The notes beneath the pieces were generated by a model that was not told the DNA's origin, did no database searches, and was given only the letters and a program-made list of their open reading frames with translations. Below are positions 46,060-54,487 of a stretch of DNA of 64,000 bases, one piece after another. The stretch is from UBA5239 sp031548025. GTDB lineage: Bacteria; Verrucomicrobiota; Lentisphaeria; Victivallales; Victivallaceae. Where the stretch lies: positions 14,622 through 78,621 of the forward strand of contig JAVBRM010000049.1 in NCBI GenBank assembly GCA_031548025.1, read 5' to 3'. The position numbers and the translations under genes were made by a program. Position 1 is the stretch's first letter. Every line of letters begins with the position of its first letter.

Positions 46060-47043
46060 ATGAAAGACAAAGATCTTTTCATGGGCAAAATCGCCGATGC
46101 CGATGCCAAAAAACGCCTCGAGCAATTCGTCGATATCGTGGAAGTCGAGTCCAACTCCTACAACGACCTGGCGGCTTATATCGCCGGTATGACCGGTGTG
46201 ATCGTCCCCTATACCGATCACATGCTCGTGGACCGCGCTGTATTGGCCAAAGGCGACAAACTGCGTCTGGTCGGCTCCACCTACGGCGGCGTCCGTCAGA
46301 ACATCGACGCCGACGCCGCTTTGGAGCTGGGCCTGACCCTCATCCACACCGGAGCCTCACGGCCCCGGCCGATGGCGGAATACACGCTGGGCCTGGTCCT
46401 GAGCTCGCTGCTGCAGATTCACAATTATCATCATTATATGCGCAGCGGCGAAGCCTGGCCGCGCTTCAAGTATCCCCGGACCCGGATTTTGTCCGGCCGC
46501 AAAGTCGGGATTATCGGCTATGGACGGATCGGCAAAGGAATCGCCGACCTTTTCAAATGCTTTACCGACGATATCGCGATCTGCTCTCGGCATCTGAATG
46601 ACGCCGACGCCCAGGCCGCCGGTCTGCGCAAAATGGAACTGAACGAATTGTGCGCCTCCTGCGAAATCATCATCCTGGCGGGCGGCTATACCCCTGAAAC
46701 CGCCAAAATGATCGGCGCCGCCCAGTTCGCCGCCATGCCGGACAACGCGCTGTTCGTCAACATCGCCCGTGGCGGTATGGTCGACCAGGCCGCGATGATC
46801 GAAGCGGTGGAAAAACGCAATATCTATCTGGCTCTCGACGTTTTCGATCCGGAACCGCTGGAAGCGGATAGCCCGTTGCGCAACAACGACCGCATTCTCC
46901 TGACGCCCCACCGGGCCAACAATTCCATCGAATTCGAACAACGCTGGCAATGCCTGGCCGACGAAATCATCAGTTTCGTCACCGGCAAAACCCCCGAATC
47001 AGCCCTGACCCCGGAACGCGCCAAAGTCATGAGCGAATCGTAA
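46060..47043 (+). CDS. D-isomer-specific 2-hydroxyacid dehydrogenase family protein
   Basis: The 327-residue protein has the NAD-binding GIIGYGRIGKG, the catalytic Arg in NIARGGMVD, Glu in FDPEPLE and His in LLTPHRAN, in the usual order. It probably reduces a 2-keto acid such as one released by an aldolase. It is the last gene of the operon, four bases after kduD, and is followed by a hairpin at 47055. Confidence 0.88.
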   Translation: MKDKDLFMGKIADADAKKRLEQFVDIVEVESNSYNDLAAYIAGMTGVIVPYTDHMLVDRAVLAKGDKLRLVGSTYGGVRQNIDADAALELGLTLIHTGASRPRPMAEYTLGLVLSSLLQIHNYHHYMRSGEAWPRFKYPRTRILSGRKVGIIGYGRIGKGIADLFKCFTDDIAICSRHLNDADAQAAGLRKMELNELCASCEIIILAGGYTPETAKMIGAAQFAAMPDNALFVNIARGGMVDQAAMIEAVEKRNIYLALDVFDPEPLEADSPLRNNDRILLTPHRANNSIEFEQRWQCLADEIISFVTGKTPESALTPERAKVMSES

Positions 47044-47054
47044 TCATTATCATT

Positions 47055-47088
47055 CAACCGCCGACCAACGAAACATTGGCGGTGGTTG
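47055..47088. terminator. Terminator-like hairpin between converging operons
   Basis: A 13-bp stem with a single A bulge (CAACCGCCG-A-CCAA with TTGGCGGTGGTTG) is followed by ATTTATAATT on the plus strand. It separates the uronate operon (end 47043) from the minus gene ending at 47091. Confidence 0.6.
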
Positions 47089-47090
47089 AT

Positions 47091-47864
47091 TTATAATTCG
47101 TTTATAAAGTCAAGTGCGTACAATACCTCGTCGCTGGAACAGCGTTGTTCCAGTAACTTGATTGCTGGATGGGATTTGATTGCACAATGCAGTTCCCTCG
47201 GTAAATCGCCGCGTCCGGGAACCAGATGCAAGTCCTGATAGCGGGCACTTTCATCCTTCAGCATTGAATCCGACCAATGAATCCGGCCGATCCACTCCGG
47301 GTGTTCCCAGAATTTCATGAGGGCCTCACAGCGCTTCAGATATGTCGGTTGGTGTGCGGCAAAACTGGCCGCATGGCTGGAGTCAAACGTCAAACAGACA
47401 TTGTCCATATCCACATCATTTCGCAGAGTAAACCATTCCTCACTTGAACAAGCAACGACGGTTCGCATTTTCGCCGGGCGGAGCATTTGGTTTTCCAGGC
47501 ACAGCAAAAGCTTTTTTTCAGCCATGAATGCCGCGATTTCCCGGAGTGATTTTATGAGGTTGTCGTAACAGCCTACCGTTTTGCCTTCAAGGATCAAAAC
47601 TCCGCAGGGATGCATAACCATTCGGTCAATCTGATATGCGGCTCCTTGAATCACCGCATTTTTCATCAGCTGAAGCGATTCCTTCCGTTTCGCTTCATCC
47701 AGCGCGGCCAGATTCAGCCCGGCGTATGGCAGGTGAATTCCGCGTACAAACGGAATATACGGTTCATGGCTTGGCTGGACATTGTCGCGGGTGATATGCG
47801 TTTCCACCCCCAGCGCGTGCGCCGTAAGAAATTCCGGAGAATGAATTGGACGTACCAGCAGCAT
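47091..47864 (-). CDS. Sugar phosphate isomerase/epimerase-like TIM-barrel protein
   Basis: The 257-residue protein follows the AP-endonuclease-2/xylose-isomerase-like TIM-barrel pattern: GIHLPYAGLNL, MVMHPCG, LLLCLENQM (Glu metal ligand), NVCLTFDSSHAASF (Asp/His ligands) and IHWSDS. Such proteins isomerise or epimerise sugars. The ATG is just past the stop of the PHP gene and shares its AGGAG, so they are coupled. The substrate is unknown. Confidence 0.78.
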   Translation of the reverse strand: MLLVRPIHSPEFLTAHALGVETHITRDNVQPSHEPYIPFVRGIHLPYAGLNLAALDEAKRKESLQLMKNAVIQGAAYQIDRMVMHPCGVLILEGKTVGCYDNLIKSLREIAAFMAEKKLLLCLENQMLRPAKMRTVVACSSEEWFTLRNDVDMDNVCLTFDSSHAASFAAHQPTYLKRCEALMKFWEHPEWIGRIHWSDSMLKDESARYQDLHLVPGRGDLPRELHCAIKSHPAIKLLEQRCSSDEVLYALDFINEL

Positions 47865-47866
47865 AA

Positions 47867-48883
47867 TCAGTAATCTCCTGAAAAAATTGGATTCAACAAA
47901 AATAATGGTTCGAATTCGCCGTCGGAATACTTTCTGCGACGTGGTTTGCCGCGTCCGCGCACTCGATAATAGGAACCTTCCGGAACAGGGAATTTCTCCG
48001 CGAAAGTATCAGAAAAACGGTCGAATTCTTCTATGACGCGCCCATCGGAGATAATTTCCACGGCATCCAGCTCTCCATGCGGGACAAATTCCAAATGAAG
48101 ATGTGAGATGTTGCCATTTTTTTCCAGCCGGAATACCGGATCGGAGATAATATTATCCAGAGTGCAATAAAACCGTCCGTTTCGATAGGCGTCGATGATA
48201 TCACGGTAAGTGTTGTTTTCGACCCAAAGATGATCCTGGGCGAATTCGCCGGGCATATAGTCGGTTCCCCCATCCGCGAAATGACGATGAAAGTCCGAGC
48301 CGCAGTGAGTATAAATCCGGTGTCCGGCCGAAAGCAGTTCATCCCATGCCCCTCCGATGTCCCAGGTTTGGGGCGCCCGGCGTTCACCCCGGTCAACGCA
48401 AGCCAGGATTTTAAATATGGGCGAGGAGGCAAGACGATGCAAATCCTCCGTTGGAACATCCGGTGCGTTTGGGTGATTGAAGATCATCACGACCCGCTCA
48501 CCCCAGTTATTCCGGATGAATGCCAATTCCTCGAGAGCCGTTTCGATGCCTTCCGCTCCGGCGCGGCGGCAATAGCGGCGCACCAGTTCTTCCTGCAGTT
48601 CATGCTCCCGATTGTCCGGCTCCGTCAGCATAATGACATGGCGCGGTACCGGAAATTCGATTTCCCCGGTGTGAAAAATCGGCATGGAATATTTTTTTCG
48701 GGCTTCAAGGACTTCCGCATATTGACGCACCGTGCGGTCAAACTCCGGTTGCCGGGAATGCCCGGAAATAGCAATAAAATCACAATATTCCCGAGATCGC
48801 TCGATGATTTCTCCAATCGACAAAGTACCATCTCCACAATGGTGGGAATGTACATGAATATCTCCTGTAATCCACTGTCCCAT
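47867..48883 (-). CDS. PHP-domain metal-dependent phosphoesterase-like protein
   Basis: The 338-residue protein starts with GDIHVHSHHCGDG (H-x-H PHP metal site), has FIAISGHS, a middle FNHPNAP and IYTHCGSDFH. Its C-terminus (about 270-338) is beta-rich. PHP proteins are trinuclear-metal phosphoesterases; some act on sugar phosphates. It is the first gene of a two-gene minus unit with the isomerase. No signal peptide is seen. Confidence 0.75.
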   Translation of the reverse strand: MGQWITGDIHVHSHHCGDGTLSIGEIIERSREYCDFIAISGHSRQPEFDRTVRQYAEVLEARKKYSMPIFHTGEIEFPVPRHVIMLTEPDNREHELQEELVRRYCRRAGAEGIETALEELAFIRNNWGERVVMIFNHPNAPDVPTEDLHRLASSPIFKILACVDRGERRAPQTWDIGGAWDELLSAGHRIYTHCGSDFHRHFADGGTDYMPGEFAQDHLWVENNTYRDIIDAYRNGRFYCTLDNIISDPVFRLEKNGNISHLHLEFVPHGELDAVEIISDGRVIEEFDRFSDTFAEKFPVPEGSYYRVRGRGKPRRRKYSDGEFEPLFLLNPIFSGDY

Positions 48884-49110
48884 AACCTGCCTCGCCTGAT
48901 CGTTGTTTTCTGTTTATGTAATCTATTGATTATATCTGAAAACGGAAAAAAGTCAAGGAATAATTTGATGAAAAATGTTTTTCCCACGGATGAGTTCCTC
49001 CGTGTCGTAGCGTCTTTTTGCATCAAAAGTGTCATCCATGCATCGAATTTGCTATTGAGGATTAGCAGATTCGATGTATTTTATTATCAGCAAAATAAGG
49101 AATCATTGCT

Positions 49111-50265
49111 ATGCTGAAACTGGGTTTGATTGGTTTGAACCGTCGCGGCCGGTTGTTTCCGAGCGCGTTTCCGAAAGAACTGGCGGTCATCACCGGGGCC
49201 GCGGATGTCGATCCGGAGGCGTTTAAAGCGTTTCAAAGTGATTTTCCGGAATGGAAAGACATCCGGTTCACCTGCGATTACCGGGAATTACTCAAGAGCG
49301 ACGATGTGGATGCGGTTTGCATCATCGTGCGCGATTTTCTCCATGAAGAAATCGCCATCGCGGCGTTGAATGCCGGCAAGGCCGTGTTCCTGGAGAAACC
49401 CATGGCGATTACCGTGGAAGGATGTGACCGGATTCTGGAAGCGGCTTACCGCAACAAAGCGAAACTTTTTATCGGACACAATATGCGCTATATGCCGATG
49501 GTCGAAAAACTCAAAGAAGTTATCGATTCAGGCATTATCGGTGAAATTCAGGCGGTATGGGTGCGCCACTTCATCAGCTACGGGAGTTGCTATTTCCGGC
49601 ATTGGTGTGCCGAACAGAAGAACTGCACCGGGCTGTTGCTCCAGAAGGGAGCGCATGATATCGACGTGATTCATTATCTCTGCGGCAGCTATTCGAATCG
49701 GGTGGTGGGCATGGGCAAGCTCTCCGTCTACAATCAGTGCACGAACCGTTTGAAAGAGGGTGAAAATCCCGACCGCGCAATATCTTTCAACGACGTCAGC
49801 TGGCCGCCGACCGAATTGAAAGGATTGTCGCCCAAGCTGGATATCGAAGACCACAGCATGCTCATGATGCAGTTGGATAACGGCATTCAGGCTTCGTATG
49901 AACAATGCATGTATACTCCGGACAGCGAGCGCAACTATACCTTTATCGGGACGCGCGGACGAGTGGAAAATATCGGGGACAGCAATAATTGCGAGGTTCA
50001 CGTCTGGACTCAGCGTGGCAGCCGCCGCCAGCCGGATATCATCCACTACCTGAAGCCGGCGGCGGGCGGCCATGGCGGCGCCGATCCGCTGGTTGTGCGC
50101 GATTTCATCAATTATGCTTCGGGCTTGTGCAAAGCCCGGACCAGTCCGATTGCCGCGCGCAACGCGGTGGCGGCGGGTTGCCTGGGGCATTACTCCATGC
50201 GCAACGGCAATACTCCGCAGGAAATACCGCCGTTGCCGCAACATATCATCGACTATTTCAGTTGA
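49111..50265 (+). CDS. Gfo/Idh/MocA-family oxidoreductase
   Basis: The 384-residue protein has an N-terminal Rossmann fold (LGLIGLNRRGR), the E-K-P motif (FLEKPMAIT, about 88-96) and FIGHNMRYMP, followed by the C-terminal beta-sheet domain. Family members oxidise or reduce sugars, inositols and sugar amines with NAD(P). AGGA precedes the ATG at 49111. It converges on the GH4 gene with an 8-base overlap of the 3' ends, which leaves no room for a terminator. Confidence 0.88.
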   Translation: MLKLGLIGLNRRGRLFPSAFPKELAVITGAADVDPEAFKAFQSDFPEWKDIRFTCDYRELLKSDDVDAVCIIVRDFLHEEIAIAALNAGKAVFLEKPMAITVEGCDRILEAAYRNKAKLFIGHNMRYMPMVEKLKEVIDSGIIGEIQAVWVRHFISYGSCYFRHWCAEQKNCTGLLLQKGAHDIDVIHYLCGSYSNRVVGMGKLSVYNQCTNRLKEGENPDRAISFNDVSWPPTELKGLSPKLDIEDHSMLMMQLDNGIQASYEQCMYTPDSERNYTFIGTRGRVENIGDSNNCEVHVWTQRGSRRQPDIIHYLKPAAGGHGGADPLVVRDFINYASGLCKARTSPIAARNAVAAGCLGHYSMRNGNTPQEIPPLPQHIIDYFS

Positions 50266-51613
50266 AGAACCCGGGATCGATTTCGGACTTCAACGCCTCG
50301 AACATTTCGTCGGTCATCTGCTGAATTTCGTCCAATCCCAGGATTGCCGAAGTCAGCGGATCGGCCGCGATCGCGTGGAAAATATCCCGCCGGCTGCAGT
50401 TCAACGCACCTTGAGCACCGAGAAGCTGGACGTTGATCATGCCGCGGTTCAAGGCCGCCAGTTGTTCCGGATAATTTTCCACACGGGTCGGGAAAATGCC
50501 GCCGCCGTCAACCAGACAAGGAACCTCCACGCACGCCCCCGGCGGCAAAGTCGGGATCAAACCGTTGTTCATTACATTCAGGTTGGCGGCAAAGGGATAA
50601 TTCTTTTCGATGGCCTGAATGATCTTGATTCCGTATTCCTTGCTCTTTTTTGCTTCAATTTGTTTTTCGCCGCTGAGCAGTTGATGTAGTTCGCGTTCGT
50701 TGCGTTCCTGGAGTTTGCGGCAGATTATCAAGCTGGCGCCCGGTACGCCGTCACATGCAAGGGCGACTTCACACTCATCCGCCGGATCCCGCGGCGCAGT
50801 TATCGAACAGTATTTTTCCAGCAGGTCTTCACGCTTGCGGAAATACTGGTTGTATTCGCTGCCGTGGCCGCTGCTCTCGGTCGGGAAATAGTCAAAATGA
50901 CGCATAATTTCGAAGCGGACTTTGTCCGTGTGGTAAATCTCCGGATTGTTCAGGCATTCACGCAGTTTCGGATAAAGATCTTTGCCGTCCGCTTCCAGTT
51001 TCAGCATAAAAGCCTGATGATTGACCCCGGCGGTATGATAATGCAATTTTTCAGCCGGAATATTCAGCCATCCGGCGATTCTTTCGGCGGTGCCTTGGAC
51101 GCTGTGGCACAGGCCGATGACCTTGACGGTCTTGGCGCGGCGACTTAGAGCAATGGTATTCATCGACATCGGATTGACATAATTCAGAAGATAAGCTCCG
51201 GGACATTCATCCTCCATTACCGCCAATACCTCGAATAACGCTTTAAGTGTACGTAATCCACGAAATACTCCACCCGGATTGAGGGTATCGCCGACGGTTT
51301 GTTTGACGCCGTATTTAGCCGGGATCTCGTATTCCAGACGCTGATGGTCCAGGGTGCCGCACCGGAAAACGGTGAGGACGTAATCGGCGTTCCGCACTGC
51401 TTGCCTGAGATCGGTGGTAAGTTCGGGATTAAATTCCACTCCGAACTGCCTGGCGGTGATTTGAGCCATTTTCTCGGCATTTTGCAGCCGTCCGCAGTCG
51501 ATGTCCATCAAAACTATTTTACTGTTGCGTAATTCCTCGTCCAGCAGAATGTCTTTGATGAAATTCTTGGTGAAGCCGACGCCGCCGGCACCGATAATTG
51601 CAATTTTAGCCAT
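50258..51613 (-). CDS. GH4 NAD-dependent glycosidase (alpha-galactosidase/galacturonidase type)
   Basis: The 451-residue protein starts with the GH4 NAD-binding motif (IAIIGAGGVGFTKNF), and has NYVNPM (147-148), GLCHSVQGT (Cys169-His170 metal site) and GVNHQAF (His199). The CHSV form is typical of MelA-type alpha-galactosidases; alpha-galacturonidases are close. GH4 enzymes use NAD and a metal to oxidise C3 before elimination, acting in the cytoplasm. AGGAGG precedes the ATG, and the gene is divergent from an AraC regulator. Confidence 0.9.
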   Translation of the reverse strand: MAKIAIIGAGGVGFTKNFIKDILLDEELRNSKIVLMDIDCGRLQNAEKMAQITARQFGVEFNPELTTDLRQAVRNADYVLTVFRCGTLDHQRLEYEIPAKYGVKQTVGDTLNPGGVFRGLRTLKALFEVLAVMEDECPGAYLLNYVNPMSMNTIALSRRAKTVKVIGLCHSVQGTAERIAGWLNIPAEKLHYHTAGVNHQAFMLKLEADGKDLYPKLRECLNNPEIYHTDKVRFEIMRHFDYFPTESSGHGSEYNQYFRKREDLLEKYCSITAPRDPADECEVALACDGVPGASLIICRKLQERNERELHQLLSGEKQIEAKKSKEYGIKIIQAIEKNYPFAANLNVMNNGLIPTLPPGACVEVPCLVDGGGIFPTRVENYPEQLAALNRGMINVQLLGAQGALNCSRRDIFHAIAADPLTSAILGLDEIQQMTDEMFEALKSEIDPGFFN

Positions 51614-51631
51614 TTTTTCCTCCTGGAATGG

Positions 51632-51669
51632 TTTGCTTTATATTTATTATAGCACTAAATTAAAGCAAA
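51632..51669. promoter_or_regulatory. Inverted repeat between GH4 and AraC genes
   Basis: TTTGCTTTA (51632-51640) and TAAAGCAAA (51661-51669) form a 9-bp inverted repeat across a TATAAT-like -10 for the minus strand. It lies in the 97-base divergent spacer and is a candidate regulator site. Confidence 0.5.
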
Positions 51670-51710
51670 TAAATTGGATTTTAGCGGTAAATACTGGACA
51701 TTGGATTCAA

Positions 51711-52535
51711 ATGCCGAAAGAGCTTAATAGTTTTTATCATGGTCTGTACCGCCCGGAACTGAACCGCTACCCGGATATCCGGTTGCCGGTTTTTCCGCGC
51801 TCACTCGGGCATTTTGTCCGCTCCGGTGGTGTTTGCGAAACTGTCGGAGCCGATGAAAAATCTTTTGTTCAGTTATTCTGGGGAATCAAGGGTTTTGCGG
51901 AGTTTAAATTTGCCGGCAATACTTATCTGCTCAAGCCGGAATACGTCATTTATCAATTGCCGTTTGAGCCGTATAAAATCAAGACGCTGGGTGAAGGTTG
52001 TGAATACCGCTGGGTTGCTTTTGATGGACCGGAGGCTGCCGACTTCATGAATTCATTCGGTTATTCGCGCGGGAGCTTTCCAGCCGGGCCATGTCCGCAT
52101 CAATATTTCGTCAATATCGAAAACCATATGACTGAGCGGACCTCCTACAGTTGGCGCCGGATGTTCTGCGAAATCTGCAACATTCTGGCGGCGGCGGGCG
52201 GCACCGACGACAAACCGGGGTTCGAAAACCAGACCTTGGCGGAAGTTTTCAAAATCTGCAAAGACAAATTTCAGGACCCGAATTTAAACGTCAAAACCCT
52301 GACTTCCGAACTGGCCTTGAACCGCACGACACTGTTGCGGATTTTTCGCAAAAAACTGAGCATTACTCCCTCGGAATATCTGGGACAGCTCCGACTGCAG
52401 AAAGCGCTGTCGCTGCTCCAGAATACCAGAATGACCCTGCCGGAAATCGCGGAACAATCCGGCTTTGCGGACGTCAATTATTTCTGCCGTTTCATCAAAA
52501 AACAAACCGGCCGCCGCCCCTCCCAATGGCGCTGA
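51711..52535 (+). CDS. AraC-family transcriptional regulator
   Basis: From the ATG at 51711 the protein has 274 residues. It has an N-terminal cupin-like sensor (about 30-110) and a C-terminal AraC domain (about 175-274, LNVKTLTSELALNRTTLLRI and LPEIAEQSGFADVNYFCRFI). Earlier in-frame codons overlap the GH4 gene and its promoter and have no ribosome site. It is divergent from GH4 and probably activates it. Confidence 0.87.
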   Translation: MPKELNSFYHGLYRPELNRYPDIRLPVFPRSLGHFVRSGGVCETVGADEKSFVQLFWGIKGFAEFKFAGNTYLLKPEYVIYQLPFEPYKIKTLGEGCEYRWVAFDGPEAADFMNSFGYSRGSFPAGPCPHQYFVNIENHMTERTSYSWRRMFCEICNILAAAGGTDDKPGFENQTLAEVFKICKDKFQDPNLNVKTLTSELALNRTTLLRIFRKKLSITPSEYLGQLRLQKALSLLQNTRMTLPEIAEQSGFADVNYFCRFIKKQTGRRPSQWR

Positions 52536-52584
52536 ATTTATGCGATCGTTGAATGCTAATTTGAGGAAATATCGCAAAGTGATC

Positions 52585-52632
52585 TTGACATTTTCCGGAA
52601 AGAGGTTATAATTTAATTGTGCGCACAATTAA
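52585..52632 (+). promoter_or_regulatory. Consensus promoter with abutting 20-bp palindromic operator
   Basis: TTGACA (52585-52590) and TATAAT (52607-52612) are both perfect, 16 bp apart. Directly after, TTAATTGTGCGCACAATTAA (52613-52632) is a perfect 20-bp palindrome covering the expected transcription start. This is the layout of a repressor operator. The LacI gene starts at 52655, so autorepression is likely. Confidence 0.85.
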
Positions 52633-52654
52633 CTTGATTTGAAAAGGAAAATCA

Positions 52655-53731
52655 ATGTCTGTAACCATGAAAGATATAGCGATGCTGGCGGGAGTTTCCC
52701 AGCAGGCGGTCTCCGCGGCCTTCAGCGGCAAGGGCAGCAGCAAGGTGTCTGCGTCCAAGCGGGAGAAAATTCTGAAAATCGCCGCCGAGCTCAACTATGT
52801 GCCGAATACCACTGCACAGGCCTTGGCCGGCGGTCAGACCAAAGCAGTCGGGATTGTCGCGTCATTGGATATGGGCTGGCATCAGCAGTTGGTCTCGGAG
52901 ATTTGCATGTTATTGACTTCCCGGGGCTATAAGACTTTGACCAGTCATTGTGGACACAGTATTTCCTGTGCCACCAACTCTCTGGCGGAGTTGGTTTCCC
53001 GCGGTGTGGATGGTGTAATCATCCTGAGCTCGGAAAGCAATAATGAACTGAAAAACCGCTTGAATCTGCCTTATGTCTTTGGTTCGCACAGTAACAAAGG
53101 CGGATATGATGTTGGCGTCAATAATGAGCTCACCGGTTATTTGGGAACCCGGCACCTGTTGGAACATGGTCATAAGAAGGTGATGTTTCTTTGCGTGATG
53201 GACAATCTGGGCAACGTTCGTATCCAGGGCTGGCGGCGTGCGCATTTGGAAGCGGGTATTGAGCCCGATGATGAATTGATATTATTGCTGCGCGATATTG
53301 ATGGACGGATCGATAAACTGCTGGAATTTATCAAGAAACACAAAATCAGCGCGATTTTTGGTTCGAATGATTATGTGGCGGCCAAGACGATGTACGCCCT
53401 GATCCGGCACGGTATCCGAGTTCCTGAGGATATCGCCCTGATCGGTTGTGACGGTTACAGTTTTACCGAATTCTGCCCGGTTCCGTTGACCACCATCATT
53501 CAGCCGATCCGGCCGCAGGCCATGGCTATTGTCGACCTGTTGTTGGAGCGGATAGAAAATAAGAAAATCAAAACGGAGTTGGCGAATATCAATATTGCTC
53601 CTCATCTTTGGACCGGCCGCAGTTGTGGATGCCGCAAAGAAGATTTTACCGAGCTCTATCGGATCAATACTTTGCCCTCGCTGGAAAAAAATCTTAAATT
53701 GAATTTCAACATTAACATATTGGAGGATTGA
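52655..53731 (+). CDS. LacI-family transcriptional regulator
   Basis: The 358-residue protein has a LacI helix-turn-helix (about 5-25, KDIAMLAGVSQQAVSAAF) and sensor domain (ISAIFGSNDYVAAKTMYALI, PEDIALIGCDG), then a C-terminal extension of about 30 residues containing GRSCGCRKED. It is led by a consensus promoter and palindrome. The next gene is a pilin starting within two bases of its stop, so the whole locus is one transcript. The ligand is unknown. Confidence 0.92.
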   Translation: MSVTMKDIAMLAGVSQQAVSAAFSGKGSSKVSASKREKILKIAAELNYVPNTTAQALAGGQTKAVGIVASLDMGWHQQLVSEICMLLTSRGYKTLTSHCGHSISCATNSLAELVSRGVDGVIILSSESNNELKNRLNLPYVFGSHSNKGGYDVGVNNELTGYLGTRHLLEHGHKKVMFLCVMDNLGNVRIQGWRRAHLEAGIEPDDELILLLRDIDGRIDKLLEFIKKHKISAIFGSNDYVAAKTMYALIRHGIRVPEDIALIGCDGYSFTEFCPVPLTTIIQPIRPQAMAIVDLLLERIENKKIKTELANINIAPHLWTGRSCGCRKEDFTELYRINTLPSLEKNLKLNFNINILED

Positions 53732-53732
53732 A

Positions 53733-54470
53733 ATGAAAACAAAACGATATTTCACGCTTATCGAGTTGCTGGTGGTAATCGCTATTATCGCGATACTGGC
53801 GGCAATGCTGCTGCCGGCGTTGAATCAGGCCCGCAACAAAGCGATCGCGATAAAATGCGTCGGCAATCTCAAACAATTGGGGGTCGGAGCCCTTGCTTAT
53901 TCGGATGACAACAAATTTCTATTGCCGGCCTACCTGACCGAAATGGTCCCGTGGAACCGCTATCTCGTGTTCACCGGATATATCGGCAAGTATACTGGAA
54001 CTTATGTCGATTATTATAAAGTACCTGCCTCCAATGTCATGTTATGCCCGGGATGGGCGCCTTTCCGGTATTATAACGGTATCATTGAAGCCCTCGGTAT
54101 CGGTACGAGTACACCGTCCTACGCGCTGAATCAGAAGGTTTGGTACAACCTTAGCGGCACTGTCAAACAGGTCTGGGCGGATACCAGTTCCATCGAAATG
54201 CAGCGCTTGCCGTCGCCGAGCCGGGAGGCTCTGTATGTCGACTCGCTGATATATGGTACCACCACCAACCTGGAAGGGCTCCAGACTCCATGGATGTTGC
54301 CGAACGACGCCGCGACCACCACCAAAAACCGTACTCATGCCAGGCATTCGGGAAGGGCCAATATGGTGATGGGGGATATGCATGTGGAAAGCGCCAATAC
54401 CGCTGAACTTCGAACCAAATACATCCAGAAATATATGCATTATTCCCAGAATAAAGTATTTATGCCATAA
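53733..54470 (+). CDS. Prepilin-type N-terminal methylation domain protein
   Basis: The 245-residue protein has the leader MKTKRY and pilin helix FTLIELLVVIAIIAIL; Tyr precedes the mature Phe in place of Gly. The C-terminal RHSGRANMVMGDMHV keeps the H-X9-D spacing. It is two bases after the LacI gene and 17 before the DUF4838 gene. Residues 50-200 are rich in aromatic and small residues and contain no recognised enzyme motif. Confidence 0.88.
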   Translation: MKTKRYFTLIELLVVIAIIAILAAMLLPALNQARNKAIAIKCVGNLKQLGVGALAYSDDNKFLLPAYLTEMVPWNRYLVFTGYIGKYTGTYVDYYKVPASNVMLCPGWAPFRYYNGIIEALGIGTSTPSYALNQKVWYNLSGTVKQVWADTSSIEMQRLPSPSREALYVDSLIYGTTTNLEGLQTPWMLPNDAATTTKNRTHARHSGRANMVMGDMHVESANTAELRTKYIQKYMHYSQNKVFMP

Positions 54471-54487
54471 CCACGGAGAACCGCAAC

